64,000 nucleotides of DNA from Taibaiella chishuiensis (GCF_003014535.1 NZ_PYGD01000001.1:1550001-1614000); one strand, 5' to 3'; counted from the stretch's first letter, positions 1 through 9,953 are shown. The notes: generated by a model from the sequence alone, not told the origin. Numbers and translations are program-made.

Positions 1-504
1 TTCTGCGACCGGTATGCCCAGGTAGTCGGCGATCTCGGGGGCCGAAGGGGCACGTTCGTATTGCTGCTCCAACTGGTTGAATACCCGGGCGATCTTATTC
101 TTTAAAGTTACTTTGTTGAGCGGTAGTCTTACAAACCGGCTATGCTCTGCCAGGGCCTGCAGTATCGACTGGCGGATCCACCACACCGCGTAGGAAATGA
201 ATTTGAATCCTTTGGTTTCGTCGTAACGGCTGGCAGCGGTTACCAGACCCAGGTTGCCTTCGTTGATGAGGTCACTGAGACCCAGGCCCTGGTTTTGGTA
301 TTGTTTGGCCACCGACACCACGAACCGCAGGTTGGCCACAATCAGTTGCCGCGTCGCTTCCGCATCTCCTTCTTTGATCTTCCGGGCAAGCTGTTCCTCC
401 TCTTCGGCAGACAGTAAGCTGGTTTTGGCTATTTCCTGGAGATATTTTTCCAAAGAATGGCTCTCGCGGATAGTAATGGATTTCGAAATCTTCAACTGGC
501 GCAT
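1..504 (-). CDS. RNA polymerase sigma factor, RpoD/SigA type (partial, C-terminus beyond window)
   Basis: The first 168 residues of a sigma-70 family factor are visible; the rest lies outside the window. It begins [20 protein letters not shown], the usual N-terminus of the short Bacteroidota primary sigma factor, which lacks the long region 1.1. Region 1.2 is followed by region 2 ([43 protein letters not shown], then [13 protein letters not shown], the -10 melting and recognition helix) and the start of region 3 ([12 protein letters not shown]). In Bacteroidota this factor reads TTG / TAnnTTTG promoters, which are seen elsewhere in this window. The start at 504 gives the conserved N-terminus. 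It might instead be an RpoD-like paralog; the missing region 4 would help decide. Confidence 0.93.
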   Translation of the reverse strand, partial: MRQLKISKSITIRESHSLEKYLQEIAKTSLLSAEEEEQLARKIKEGDAEATRQLIVANLRFVVSVAKQYQNQGLGLSDLINEGNLGLVTAASRYDETKGFKFISYAVWWIRQSILQALAEHSRFVRLPLNKVTLKNKIARVFNQLEQQYERAPSAPEIADYLGIPVAE

Positions 505-976
505 AACACACTGATATTTTATGGCCCCTTGCGGGGAAATGGTCCGGGTGGGCGGCCTGCCGGGGCTGAATCTTTAAGAACGGCTGCCGCTACCTGTAAG
601 GCTCATTTACGGGTGTAAAATTACTGGCCTCCGCCGGGCGTCACTATAATCCATATGTTATGTATGATATTTATTAAACTGTTACTTTCTTGTTTTTAAC
701 TACTTGTGCATCGTTTTAAGAATTTGGTAACAGAATCATAATATATCGTTCAGCATGTATTTGTCGGTAAAAATCAAGTGGAAACCGGGATGAAAGATAT
801 ACGGGTAAAGGCTTCCACAGTCATTAAGGAAGAGTGTGGAAGGGGAGCGTACGACCGGTTAACGCAGGGGTAGGGGCAGGGGAAGGTGTGATGAGATGCC
901 CCGGATATTATTTGTGCGGGAAAGGAGAAAGGAAACGACGTATTCGCTCCGGGTGGAGCAATAAAGGGCAAAAGAA
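505..976. other. Intergenic region without a supported gene
   Basis: This is the upstream region of the sigma factor gene and the downstream side of the YceH gene. It is AT-rich around 640-780. Short open frames here resemble no known protein and have no signal or domain. I see no clear -33/-7 pair that I would assign to the sigma gene. Confidence 0.5.
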
Positions 977-1002
977 AGAGGCGGAAAATTTTTTCCGCCT
1001 CT
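977..1002 (-). terminator. Intrinsic terminator after the yceH-like gene
   Basis: A 12-bp perfect stem, AGAGGCGGAAAA / TTTTCCGCCTCT, lies just past the stop codon of the minus-strand gene ending at 1010. It is followed on the minus strand by a pyrimidine-rich CTTTCTTTTG tract. Confidence 0.7.
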
Positions 1003-1009
1003 GTTTATC

Positions 1010-1666
1010 TTATCCGTTCAGGTCTTTGATCAACTGGTCAAAGGCCGTTCTTAATGCCGCCAGTTCTTCTTCAACAAGGGTCAGCCGGGTTTCCAGTTCT
1101 GACCGTGATGCGGGCGCCGGCGCCTCGGATTCCATTTCTTCGGGTTCGATAGCGGCCGGGTCGCCCAGCAGGTGCCGGTAGCGCGCCTCTTTTTGTCCTG
1201 CCTGCCGGGGCAGCTGCTGTACAAAGGGCTGGCCGGCGCCGGCCAGTTTTTCCAGTACCTGTTGCACTTCTTCCAGCGAATCGAATTCATAGAGCCGGCC
1301 CGAATTAGTGTTCAGTTCACCGGGTGTTTGCGGGCCGCGTAAGGTTAGCATACAGATTACGGCGAGCTCGGCGGGCATCAGTTGATAGATCAGGGCAAAG
1401 TTGTGCTTGTACTTTACCGCGCGGCTGGAGCCGCCTGTGGCCGTAGCTACCAGGCCTTTCCGCTTCAGACTGTCGAGGGTCAGTACCACGGTTTGTTCGT
1501 CGTATTGTACCACGGGTTTACGCGAGGTTTTCTGGTTGCAGGCCGCCGTAAGGCCGTTTACGGTCATGGGATAATACTCGGGTGTGGTCTTCGATTTTTC
1601 CATTAAGGCGCCCAGTACCCGCAGCTCGAACCCGTCGAGCACCGGCAGTTGTTTCTGATCTTCCAT
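1010..1666 (-). CDS. YceH family (DUF480) protein
   Basis: A 218-residue protein matching the YceH/DUF480 family (Escherichia coli YceH is about 215 residues). The family has two winged-helix-like halves and no firmly established function. Recognisable family segments are ELRVLGALMEKSKTTPEYYP, LTAACNQKTSRKPV, the second helix-turn-helix region around residues 70-115 (LKRKGLVAT, AELAVICMLTLRGPQTPGEL) and VLEKLAGAGQPFVQQLPRQ. The C-terminal 40 residues form a predicted coiled coil (ELETRLTLVEEELAALRTAF). It lies 22 bp downstream of the unknown gene at 1689-2729 on the same strand, so the two are probably cotranscribed. Confidence 0.9.
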   Translation of the reverse strand: MEDQKQLPVLDGFELRVLGALMEKSKTTPEYYPMTVNGLTAACNQKTSRKPVVQYDEQTVVLTLDSLKRKGLVATATGGSSRAVKYKHNFALIYQLMPAELAVICMLTLRGPQTPGELNTNSGRLYEFDSLEEVQQVLEKLAGAGQPFVQQLPRQAGQKEARYRHLLGDPAAIEPEEMESEAPAPASRSELETRLTLVEEELAALRTAFDQLIKDLNG

Positions 1667-1688
1667 AGTTTAAATAAGATAAGGGATG

Positions 1689-2729
1689 TTATAGCTTTAC
1701 CTGGCGGATAACCCGGCGCAGGTTCAGCTCGATAATATCGGCCATGTTTTTACAGTTAAGATAATGGGCGTCGTCGTAATGTGCGGCCAGCCCTTCCCGC
1801 AGCTCCTGTACCTTTTCGGGCGGCGAGATGTTGTCTGCACGCATTACGTCGCGCAGGTAAGCTACGCGCGTGCGCTCGCTGCGCAGGCGGTGCACGATAG
1901 AGGATGCCTCCTCCTGCTGGTATTGGATAAATGTTTTTTCGGTAAGGTAATTGATGCCCAGTTGCACATAAGGATAGTTTTCCTTGAAGAACTGGGGCAG
2001 GTATACCTTCTTATTGCCTTCATAACATTCCTGGTCGAAGTCGATGCAGCGTATGCGGAACTGGAAATCGTCGAAGTCGGGCGTGATCTGCATCACGAAG
2101 TTATACGATCGCATATCGCCCAGCAGGGTCAGGAAACAGCGTTCGTTAAATTTCACAAATTCTTTGGCGATACGCTTGGGGTTGTACTCTTTATTGTCCA
2201 GGTGCAGCCGGGTAAACACATCGCCTGGTATGCCGGGTATATGCTCTTCCACCAGGGTGCTTTTGTCCACCATATAATTAAGCTGGTTGGGCGAAAAAAT
2301 ATGTTCGATCTCCATGCCGTAGATGCGGGAGGCATCGGCCACTTTAATGTAGAAGTAGTCGTATACGTCATTGAGCCGGTTTACGATCCGGATGCGGAAG
2401 GGGTGCGTATTGCCAAAGGTGCAGTAATCGATCCGGTCGATGTATTTATGCTGTACGATGCGGAGGTTACCCGAAGCCTTCAGCATGGCATACACTTTTT
2501 TCAGCCCGTTATGCAGGTTCTCGATTTCGTGCGGCGGGTAAATGGGGCATTCCCACAGGGTATCTTTCCCGTTTTTATCCATCAGCGGTACTGCTTCCCT
2601 GAAATTGCGGAGATCGTTGTAGCTTACGGGAAACCGGGCTTCCCGCTGGTATTCCCGCAGGTATTTGCGCAGGGTTTCGTTTACTGGATAAACCGGCTTT
2701 TTCCGGGATATGGTTACATCTTCTGCCAT
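1689..2729 (-). CDS. Conserved-looking protein of unknown function with kinase-like motifs
   Basis: A 346-residue soluble protein with no signal peptide or membrane segment. I do not recognise its family. The middle holds two motifs that look like a protein-kinase-like fold: LLGDMRSYNF (about residues 204-213), resembling the HxDxxxxN catalytic loop, and about 20 residues later RCIDFDQ, resembling the DFG/DFD metal-binding motif. The C-terminus is helical and basic. A eukaryotic-type glycine loop is not obvious, so kinase or phosphotransferase activity is only a suggestion. It is followed 22 bp downstream by the YceH gene and probably shares its transcript. Confidence 0.7.
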   Translation of the reverse strand: MAEDVTISRKKPVYPVNETLRKYLREYQREARFPVSYNDLRNFREAVPLMDKNGKDTLWECPIYPPHEIENLHNGLKKVYAMLKASGNLRIVQHKYIDRIDYCTFGNTHPFRIRIVNRLNDVYDYFYIKVADASRIYGMEIEHIFSPNQLNYMVDKSTLVEEHIPGIPGDVFTRLHLDNKEYNPKRIAKEFVKFNERCFLTLLGDMRSYNFVMQITPDFDDFQFRIRCIDFDQECYEGNKKVYLPQFFKENYPYVQLGINYLTEKTFIQYQQEEASSIVHRLRSERTRVAYLRDVMRADNISPPEKVQELREGLAAHYDDAHYLNCKNMADIIELNLRRVIRQVKL

Positions 2730-2757
2730 ACTGCAATTTCCGTTTTTTTACACAAAA

Positions 2758-2787
2758 AAGAGAGGATCAGTACATGATCCTCTCTTT
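2758..2787 (-). terminator. Intrinsic terminator after the VYRW-repeat gene
   Basis: The stem AAGAGAGGATCA / TGATCCTCTCTT with a 5-nt loop lies just downstream of the minus-strand gene ending at 2816. A T-rich tract follows it on that strand. Confidence 0.75.
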
Positions 2788-2815
2788 AATCAATAATTAA
2801 ACAAAACGTAATAGC

Positions 2816-3361
2816 TTAGAGCGACTGCTGATACAGGGATTCGTCGACGCTGCGCTTGATACCATAATACTGGAATGTTTTACGGCGATAGCCTTTTTTA
2901 TAATAGGCATCGGTATCTCCTTCTTCAGGAACGGTAACCCAATCGCGGGTTTTTGGAACATACCAGCGGTAAACGGCAACGCGGTTGGCATCGCGGCGGA
3001 TGGGCGCATAGAATTGCAGGTGCTTTTCTTTATAGCCCATTTTCAGCATGTCGTCGTCTGAATACTCATCTTCAGCAACAGAAGCGATATCTTTAGTAGT
3101 AGGGTTAAACCAACGGTAAACAGCAATGCGGTTTGGTCCGGGTTCACGATATGCATAGAAAAGTAAAGTCTTTTCGTTGTATTTCCAGTTAAGCAGCTGT
3201 CCTTCCTGATACTCACCTTCGGCTACAGTTACATAGTTCCTGTCCACCTGGCTGAACCAACGGTATACCGGAACCATTTCGTCGTTGTCCTGCGCCCGAA
3301 CTGTATTTCCAAAGAACATGCCTGTAACAATAGCAGACACCAATAATAATTTTTTGTTCAT
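2816..3361 (-). CDS. Secreted protein with three VYRW-type repeats
   Basis: A 181-residue protein with a clear signal peptide (MNKKLLLVSAIVTGMFFGNT, cleavage probably after VRA). The mature part is three repeats of about 50 residues, each starting [VA]VYRW[FY] and ending in a short [LF]xFYA or FQYYG strand: VPVYRWFSQVDRNYVTVAEG, IAVYRWFNPTTKDIASVAED and VAVYRWYVPKTRDWVTVPEE. The pattern resembles the DUF5648-type repeats of secreted bacterial proteins (VYRFYN...HFYT), whose role is not established. Location is periplasm or outside. It has its own terminator and is divergent from the SprE/PorW-like gene. Confidence 0.75.
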   Translation of the reverse strand: MNKKLLLVSAIVTGMFFGNTVRAQDNDEMVPVYRWFSQVDRNYVTVAEGEYQEGQLLNWKYNEKTLLFYAYREPGPNRIAVYRWFNPTTKDIASVAEDEYSDDDMLKMGYKEKHLQFYAPIRRDANRVAVYRWYVPKTRDWVTVPEEGDTDAYYKKGYRRKTFQYYGIKRSVDESLYQQSL

Positions 3362-3557
3362 AGTTAATTGCTATTTTTCGAAATTGTTTCCAAAATACAT
3401 AAAAAAAATCCGGACTTACAATAGTTTCGATAATTTTTTTTAATTTTTTTTTAGGATCAGCAGGATGCCCCGATAAAAGATAATAGCTTCTTTACGCTTC
3501 TTTTTTATCTTCGCAAACAATAAATTTTTAAGAAATCAGTTATTTCATCATATTATC

Positions 3558-6500
3558 GTGCCTAAAGGAATCAGAAACTTGAAAAGGGTTATTAATTTTA
3601 TATCAGCGGTATCTGTATTAGTTTTATTATTATGGAGTAGCCAGCATGTTTATGCTCAACAATCGGATAGCCTGAAGGCCGCACAAAAACGTATCCAGGA
3701 CAGCACCAAAGCTGCACAACAAAAGCGAACAGACAGTCTCACCTTTATCCGCAATTACAAGCAAAGCAAGCATTACCAGGACAGTGTGGAAATCGCGCGG
3801 CAAAAGCGCGTAAATGCGATGAAGGCCTCCCAGCAGTCAGCTGCAGACTCTTTGCTGATCGTACGCAAACGCGTATCGGACAGCATTATGAATATAAGGC
3901 GCAGGTACTCCGACAGTATTAAAAACTACAACGACAGCGTACGTACTGCACTGAAAGTCCAGATCGAAAGACAGAAAATAGAACGGCAAAGAGCAAGCGA
4001 CAGTATAGCCGCCTTACGCGCCTACCGCGAAAGCAAACACTATAAGGACAGTGTGACGGTGGCCCGGCAAAAGATAAAAGATGCCGCGGCAGCGATCCGG
4101 AAACACAACTCCGATAGTATGCGGGCCGCGCAGAAACGGATAACGGACAGCACCTTCGCAATCAGGAAAGCTTTTAATGATAGCCTGAAAACTGCCCTGG
4201 AGGCCAATAAGGCCCTGCGAAAGGTACAACTCGATAGTATGGCGGCCGTCAGGAAGTCGAGGGCCGATAGCCTGGGCAAAGTGCGGGAGGCCCGGGCCGA
4301 ACTCCGAAAACAGAAGGCTGCCGAAAAGGAGAAGGCCAAAAAAGATAAGATGAACCTCGCCCTGGAGCTCAAGATCAAGAAGAAACAGGATAAGTATACC
4401 AACGAGGATATGCGTAAGAAGTCCTGGTCGCTGCCGCGAAAGGTGATCCAGAATACCTTTACGCGTTACAATTATTACTTTAACGCCGATAAGAAGATGG
4501 ACGAGGCCGTAGAAAATATGGTCCGGTCCAATACCGATAATTATGATAGCCTGCTGGCCCTGTTTCCCTTCGACCCCGACCGGGACTCGATGAAGCTTAT
4601 GTCCGACATGGATACCATTATCCGGAAATCGTCGGTAGGCATCCAGATCCACGATCCGCGCGCCAAATGGCAGGACAACCTGTACCTGCTGGTGGGCCAG
4701 GCCTATTATTATAAAGGGGATTACCAGAATGCGGGCTCCGCGTTTAAACTGATCGTGGCACAGGCCGAAGCCGATAAGCGCGAGCAGGAAAAGAAATCGG
4801 GTAAGCCCAAGACCAAAGAAGACAGGAACAAGCCGATAACCTACAGCGAAGCGGAGAAAACCGGTATCGCCGGTATGCTCGAACATAAATCGTCGAAAAA
4901 CGAAGCTATGCTCTGGCTGTCGCGTACCCTTGCCCAGAGCCGTAAAGAAGGGCAGGCGCAAACTCTGCTCGATATGCTGCGCAACGATGCGGCCTTCCCG
5001 GCACGGCTTAAAGGAAGGCTGGCCCTGGAGCAGGCCTTTATAGACCTGCGGCGCGGCGATGCCGCAAGGGCGGCGCAATCGCTGGCCGTAGTATCCACCG
5101 ACAAGGACATGCCGGACTGGATAAGAATGCGCTCCGGTTACCTGAACGGCCAGCTGCAACAACAATTGCTCAACTATAACGAGTCCAGCAATTCGTTCAA
5201 AGGCGTGATCGCCCTGAACCCCAACCTGGAAATGGACTTTTACGCCCGTAAAAACATCGCGGTAAACAGCCTGTACAACGGCAATAACAGTATCGATGCC
5301 ACCGATATGCTGGCTAAAATGGCGGCCGACGGTAAGTACAGGCCTTATTACGACCAGATTTATTATGCCATGGGTAAGGCCGCTTTAAAAAACAAACAGA
5401 GCGATAAGGCGCTGGAACACTTTAAAAAGAGCGTAGCCCTGAGCCAGAGCAATAAAAAACAAAAAGGCCTGTCGTTTGCCGCCCTGGGCGACGAGTATTA
5501 TAAACTGAGTAACTACAACAGCGCCAAACGCTCGTACGACAGCGCAGCCATGTTCCTGACAGCCGCGCAGGAACCGGTGTACAGCCTGGCCATACAAAGA
5601 GCGCAGGCGCTGGATAAGATCGCCGTGCCGGGTACCGAAGTGCGGGAACAGGACAGCCTGCTGCGCCTGGCCTCTTTATCGGAGAAGGAACAGCGTGGTG
5701 TAATACGCGATTATATAAAGGCCCTGGAGCGCCAGCAGGCCGACAGTACCTTCCGGGCTATGAACGGTCTGAACAACAATACCAATACGGCCATGAACAC
5801 GATGGGGAATAACCCGGGTACGCAGGCCTGGTATTTTGCCAACCCCAACCTGATGAAGACCGGCGAAAACGACTTCAAGCAACGCTGGGGCAACCGGCCG
5901 CTCAAGGATAACTGGCGCAGGAGCGGCTTCTCGGCTTCGGGCTTCGATGCCGATGGCGGCGATGCGGAAAGCGGTGCGGTAACCCAAAGCAACCTGCCCG
6001 ACGAAGACAGCCTGTATGCAGCGATTCCGCATACCCCCGAAGCGCAACAAAAAGCCCGCTCCAGGGTGGAAGAAGGCCTGTTTAGTCTCGGTAAGGCCTA
6101 TTACACTTACCTTGAGGATTATGGCAATGCGGTTAAGACTTTCGATACGCTCGAACGGCGGTTCCCCGAACATAAACACCAGGCGGAGGTACTGTATACC
6201 CGTTACCTGATGGCTATGCGTCAGAACCATCCGAGCGCCGCACAGGAATTGAATAATACCCTGCAGAGCCGCTACCCCGATTCGGAATGGGCCAGGCTGC
6301 TGAAGGGCGCTGCGGCCTCGCGGGAAGACGATAAGCATTCGGCCTGGGCCAATGCTTCCACTTCGGGCCAAACTATTTCGGGACATTACGACGAGACCTA
6401 TAACCTGCTGATGCAACGGCAGTACAACGATGTGCTGAACCGGGTGGATGAGGCCGATAAGACCTTTAAAGACCAGGGCGCCTATAAAAAGAAATATACC

Positions 6501-7091
6501 CTGATGAAGGCGATTGCCGTGGCCGGTATGGGCCGTTACCCCGAGGCCGATACCATGCTGCGCCAGTTTATTGCATCTAACCCTAACGACAGCCTGACGG
6601 GTTGGGCCAATACGGTGCTGGATTATATCGGTAAAAACAAACCGGCTGTAACACAGGCGCCGCCTGCGGCAGGCGTACAGCCATCGGTTCCGGCGACCAA
6701 TGCGGCAGATACCGCTGCAGCGGCCCAATACACCTATCAGCCGGGCGGTGTACACTATGTTATTCTTTCCGGGCAGCAGGACGCCCGCTTCTCCGGTCTG
6801 AAATCGGGACTGTCGGATTATAACCTGATGAAAGAAGGCAATGGCGCCCTGACGGTTACCATGACCTCGCTGGATGCGGGCCGCAGCCTCATTATCTGCA
6901 AGGAGTTCCCGACGGCCGCGGCCGCACGCAAATATGTGAACGAGATCCGGAATGTAAAACTGCTGTTCAGGGAGTATAATAATCCTGCCGATTACGATAT
7001 CCTGCTGATCTCGGCCGATAACTTCCCCAAATTATTTATGAAGAAAGATTATGCCCGTTACAAGGCATTCTACAGTAAAAATTATAAATAA
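3558..7091 (+). CDS. SprE/PorW-like TPR protein of the type IX secretion system
   Basis: A 1177-residue exported protein starting at a GTG codon with signal segment VINFISAVSVLVLLLWSS. Residues 37-270 are a highly charged, probably helical region built on repeats ending in DS; residues about 59-147 and 148-236 are an 89-residue tandem duplication (SKHYQDSVEIARQK versus SKHYKDSVTVARQK). TPR-like helices follow from about residue 370 to 1060. The last 110 residues form the domain typical of SprE/PorW proteins: HYVILSG, then ISADNFPKLFMKKDYARYKA and terminal FYSKNYK. SprE/PorW are TPR lipoproteins of 600-900 residues needed for T9SS and gliding. This one is longer because of the N-terminal repeats, and I see no clear lipobox cysteine. 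Confidence 0.75.
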   Translation: MPKGIRNLKRVINFISAVSVLVLLLWSSQHVYAQQSDSLKAAQKRIQDSTKAAQQKRTDSLTFIRNYKQSKHYQDSVEIARQKRVNAMKASQQSAADSLLIVRKRVSDSIMNIRRRYSDSIKNYNDSVRTALKVQIERQKIERQRASDSIAALRAYRESKHYKDSVTVARQKIKDAAAAIRKHNSDSMRAAQKRITDSTFAIRKAFNDSLKTALEANKALRKVQLDSMAAVRKSRADSLGKVREARAELRKQKAAEKEKAKKDKMNLALELKIKKKQDKYTNEDMRKKSWSLPRKVIQNTFTRYNYYFNADKKMDEAVENMVRSNTDNYDSLLALFPFDPDRDSMKLMSDMDTIIRKSSVGIQIHDPRAKWQDNLYLLVGQAYYYKGDYQNAGSAFKLIVAQAEADKREQEKKSGKPKTKEDRNKPITYSEAEKTGIAGMLEHKSSKNEAMLWLSRTLAQSRKEGQAQTLLDMLRNDAAFPARLKGRLALEQAFIDLRRGDAARAAQSLAVVSTDKDMPDWIRMRSGYLNGQLQQQLLNYNESSNSFKGVIALNPNLEMDFYARKNIAVNSLYNGNNSIDATDMLAKMAADGKYRPYYDQIYYAMGKAALKNKQSDKALEHFKKSVALSQSNKKQKGLSFAALGDEYYKLSNYNSAKRSYDSAAMFLTAAQEPVYSLAIQRAQALDKIAVPGTEVREQDSLLRLASLSEKEQRGVIRDYIKALERQQADSTFRAMNGLNNNTNTAMNTMGNNPGTQAWYFANPNLMKTGENDFKQRWGNRPLKDNWRRSGFSASGFDADGGDAESGAVTQSNLPDEDSLYAAIPHTPEAQQKARSRVEEGLFSLGKAYYTYLEDYGNAVKTFDTLERRFPEHKHQAEVLYTRYLMAMRQNHPSAAQELNNTLQSRYPDSEWARLLKGAAASREDDKHSAWANASTSGQTISGHYDETYNLLMQRQYNDVLNRVDEADKTFKDQGAYKKKYTLMKAIAVAGMGRYPEADTMLRQFIASNPNDSLTGWANTVLDYIGKNKPAVTQAPPAAGVQPSVPATNAADTAAAAQYTYQPGGVHYVILSGQQDARFSGLKSGLSDYNLMKEGNGALTVTMTSLDAGRSLIICKEFPTAAAARKYVNEIRNVKLLFREYNNPADYDILLISADNFPKLFMKKDYARYKAFYSKNYK

Positions 7092-7126
7092 CAACTCCGG
7101 GCATTTGCTGCAAATTTCTGTACTGA

Positions 7127-7162
7127 AACAATACCCCGGCCACGAGGCCGGGGTATTGTTTT
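7127..7162 (+). terminator. Intrinsic terminator after the SprE/PorW-like gene
   Basis: A long stem, AACAATACCCCGGCC / GGCCGGGGTATTGTT, with a 4-nt loop and a following TT-rich tract lies 36 bp past the stop codon at 7091. Confidence 0.8.
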
Positions 7163-7256
7163 ATGAAGCGGTTAAATATAACCGGTTGGTGCATGTCCTA
7201 TGTTTTGGATACACATAAATTTAGTTATCTTCAAATCCTCATTTTTAAGCATCACT

Positions 7257-9887
7257 ATGGAAACACCCCGCTATCACCAGCTGAAGGAAAAGTATGAACT
7301 GGCCGCGACGGAAAAAGAAAAGATAGACCTGCTGGTGGATATGACGCTCGAGATCCGTAACGACGATGCGGAACGGGCTATGGTTATGGCCGAAGAGATT
7401 ATCGAACGGTCCGAGACGATCCATTACTCGGCAGGTATCGGTAACGGGTTTAACCATAAAGGTGCCTGCTATTGGCTGATGGGCGAATACGAAGACGGGC
7501 TGGACGAGCTTACCGCGGCCTATTCCATTGCCGAAGAGATCGGTGATCGTAACCTGAAGGCCAAAGTGCTGAACAACTTTGGCCGTATCTACCGCAGTCT
7601 TGGCGACCTCTCGAACGCCCTGCGCGATTTCGAAGCGGCCCTGGAGATCAACGAAGCCATGGGCAACGAGATCAACCAGACGATCAACCTCATGAACATT
7701 TCCAACCTGTATTATGATCTCGGCGATTATGATACCGCCCTGGAATATGCCTTAAAATGCCAGCCTATTTTCGAAAAGTACGACGATATAAGCCGGCTGA
7801 TCACCATTTATTACAGCCTGGGCGATATCTATTTTAAGAAAGGTTATTTTGACGAAGCCCTTAAATATTTCCAGAAAAACCAGAAACTGACCGAAGAAGA
7901 TACCCATGGCCGCTCGATGGCCGATAGCGGGGTAGGTAAGGTGTATTACAAACTGAACGACTTTGAGAATGCAAAAAAATACCTCGACAAGGCATTGATC
8001 CAGGCCAAGCTGCTGAACAATCCCGAAGCCGAGATCGTTGCGGAGTTCTACATTGGTCGCCTGTACCTTAACCAGGGCAATTACCGCGATGCGCTCGATT
8101 CGCTGGAGCATGCTTACGAGCTGGCCAAAGACTCGCTGCGCCGCCACGACCTGATGAGCATACACGAATTCCTGTCTGATCTCTACGACAGGATGGGTAA
8201 TATTCCCAAAGCATTCTATCACCTGAAAGCTTATGAAAAGCTGAAGGAAGCCATATTCCAGCAGGCTACGCTCAACAAGCTGCGCAACCTGCAGATCAAG
8301 AACCAGATCGAGGTAGCTAAAAAAGAAAAGGAAGTAGCCGAACGTACGGCCCGCCTGAAACAACAGTTTATGGCCAATATGAGCCATGAGATCCGCACGC
8401 CGATGAATGCCATTACCGGCATTACCCGCCTGCTGCTCGATAAAGATCCCAAACCCGAACAGGTAAAATACCTGAACGTGATCCGCCAGGCTTCAGACAA
8501 CCTGCTGGTGATCATCAACGATATCCTCGACCTGTCGAAGATCGAAGCCGGTAAGATCATTATCGAACATATCGACTTTTCGCTGCGCGAGCTGATCCAG
8601 GGCATATACGAGGTAATGGTACTGAAAGCGGAGCAGAAGAGCCTGGAATTTAAAGTGTCGATCGAGGAAGGCTTGCCCGACAAACTGGTCGGCGATCCTA
8701 CGCGCCTCAACCAGATCCTGATCAACCTTATCGGCAACGCGGTCAAGTTTACCGACCGGGGGTATATAGCGCTCAGCTGCAAAGCCATTAAAATGGAAGC
8801 AGAACAACTGGAACTCGAATTTACCGTATCCGATACCGGTATCGGTATTTCGAAAGATTATGTAGGTCGCATATTTGAAAGCTTTACACAAGCCGGTACC
8901 GATACGGCCCGCAGATTTGGTGGCACCGGCCTGGGGCTTACGATATCCAAACAACTGGTAGACCTGATGCATGGCGAGATCGGTGTGGAAAGCGAACCGG
9001 ATATGGGTACTACCTTTAAGGTGATCGTACCGCTGGCCATAGCCCGGGAGCAAACGGTGCAGCTCCGCAAGAGCCTCATTACGCCGGAGATTACCGAAAG
9101 ACTGAACAAACTCTCCATACTGCTCGTGGAAGACAACGAGTTTAACCAGCTGGTGGCCGAAGATACGCTGAAGAGCCTGCTGCCCGGTATCCGTATTGCC
9201 ATTGCCGGTAACGGCGCCATTGCTATCGATATGCTAGCGCAAAACGATTATGACCTGGTCCTTATGGACATACAGATGCCGGTAATGAACGGGGTAGAGG
9301 CCACCATGCATATACGGCGCAAAATGCCGCCCGGTAAAAGCGATATCCGCATTATTGCCATGACGGCCAATGTGCTGCAGGAGGATGTGCTGGGTTACCT
9401 GGCGGCCGGTATGGATGGCTATATTTCCAAACCTTTCCAGACCGACGAATTATTGCTTAAAATGAATGCCGTGCTGGACCGGGATCATTCGGCCGCTGCC
9501 GCAACGCAACCTCCCGAAGCCGCCGAAGCTCAGTTGATGACCTTGCCCGACCAGGTAACGGATATGAATTTCCTCGACCAGTTTACCAAAGGCAGTGCCG
9601 AGAAAAAGAACAAATACATCGGTATGTTCCTGGAAAACGGACCGAAACTCTTGCATACGATCATAAGCTCCCTGAGAGATAAAGATTACGAGCGGCTTAA
9701 GGTGGCTGCCCATTCTATGAAGCCGCAGCTGTCGTATATGGGCGTAAAGGAAGAGGTCAGCAATATCTTCCTGATCGAGCAGACTGCGGGAGAAGTGGCG
9801 CACCGCGACCGACTGCCGGCCCTGGTGGCCCAGCTGGAACATTTGTGTACCAAGGCTTTCGAAGAGCTCCGGCAGGGAATTAGCTGA
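7257..9887 (+). CDS. Soluble TPR hybrid histidine kinase (TPR-HisKA-HATPase-REC-HPt)
   Basis: An 876-residue cytoplasmic sensor kinase when started at METPRY; an upstream frame extension to 7200 lacks family support. Residues 1-330 are TPR repeats ([37 protein letters not shown]). A short coiled coil leads to the HisKA domain with phospho-acceptor His377 in [14 protein letters not shown]. The HATPase domain carries [26 protein letters not shown] and GGTGLGLTI. The receiver domain has VEDNEFNQ, phospho-acceptor Asp671 in [11 protein letters not shown] and the SKPF lysine. A C-terminal HPt domain has His819 in [13 protein letters not shown]. No membrane segment or signal peptide is visible, so the input is probably a cytoplasmic protein or ligand sensed by the TPRs. 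The HPt suggests relay to a separate receiver, possibly the tethered one next door. Confidence 0.93.
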   Translation: METPRYHQLKEKYELAATEKEKIDLLVDMTLEIRNDDAERAMVMAEEIIERSETIHYSAGIGNGFNHKGACYWLMGEYEDGLDELTAAYSIAEEIGDRNLKAKVLNNFGRIYRSLGDLSNALRDFEAALEINEAMGNEINQTINLMNISNLYYDLGDYDTALEYALKCQPIFEKYDDISRLITIYYSLGDIYFKKGYFDEALKYFQKNQKLTEEDTHGRSMADSGVGKVYYKLNDFENAKKYLDKALIQAKLLNNPEAEIVAEFYIGRLYLNQGNYRDALDSLEHAYELAKDSLRRHDLMSIHEFLSDLYDRMGNIPKAFYHLKAYEKLKEAIFQQATLNKLRNLQIKNQIEVAKKEKEVAERTARLKQQFMANMSHEIRTPMNAITGITRLLLDKDPKPEQVKYLNVIRQASDNLLVIINDILDLSKIEAGKIIIEHIDFSLRELIQGIYEVMVLKAEQKSLEFKVSIEEGLPDKLVGDPTRLNQILINLIGNAVKFTDRGYIALSCKAIKMEAEQLELEFTVSDTGIGISKDYVGRIFESFTQAGTDTARRFGGTGLGLTISKQLVDLMHGEIGVESEPDMGTTFKVIVPLAIAREQTVQLRKSLITPEITERLNKLSILLVEDNEFNQLVAEDTLKSLLPGIRIAIAGNGAIAIDMLAQNDYDLVLMDIQMPVMNGVEATMHIRRKMPPGKSDIRIIAMTANVLQEDVLGYLAAGMDGYISKPFQTDELLLKMNAVLDRDHSAAAATQPPEAAEAQLMTLPDQVTDMNFLDQFTKGSAEKKNKYIGMFLENGPKLLHTIISSLRDKDYERLKVAAHSMKPQLSYMGVKEEVSNIFLIEQTAGEVAHRDRLPALVAQLEHLCTKAFEELRQGIS

Positions 9888-9893
9888 CATTGC

Positions 9894-9924
9894 TTTGACA
9901 AATCAAAAACAATTGTTATCTTTC
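9894..9924 (+). promoter_or_regulatory. Candidate promoter for the tethered receiver gene
   Basis: TTTG at 9894-9897 (-33 element) and TATCTTTC at 9917-9924 (one mismatch to TAnnTTTG) are separated by 19 bp, inside the 17-23 bp range known for Bacteroidota promoters. They lie 30 bp before the ATG at 9954, so the receiver gene may be transcribed separately from the kinase. Confidence 0.6.
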
Positions 9925-9953
9925 GCTCATAATTAATAAACTGCAATTTTAAT

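Noticed and set aside
1764-2777. Long open frame (337 codons) on the plus strand
   Set aside because: It is antisense to the 1689-2729 gene, and its translation has no signal, domain or known motif. The opposing frame has coherent motifs and a good start.
4014-5165. Open frame of 383 codons antisense to the SprE/PorW-like gene
   Set aside because: Hydrophobic and repetitive translation is a by-product of the Asp-Ser-rich repeats on the other strand. The plus frame is continuous with signal peptide and family C-terminus.
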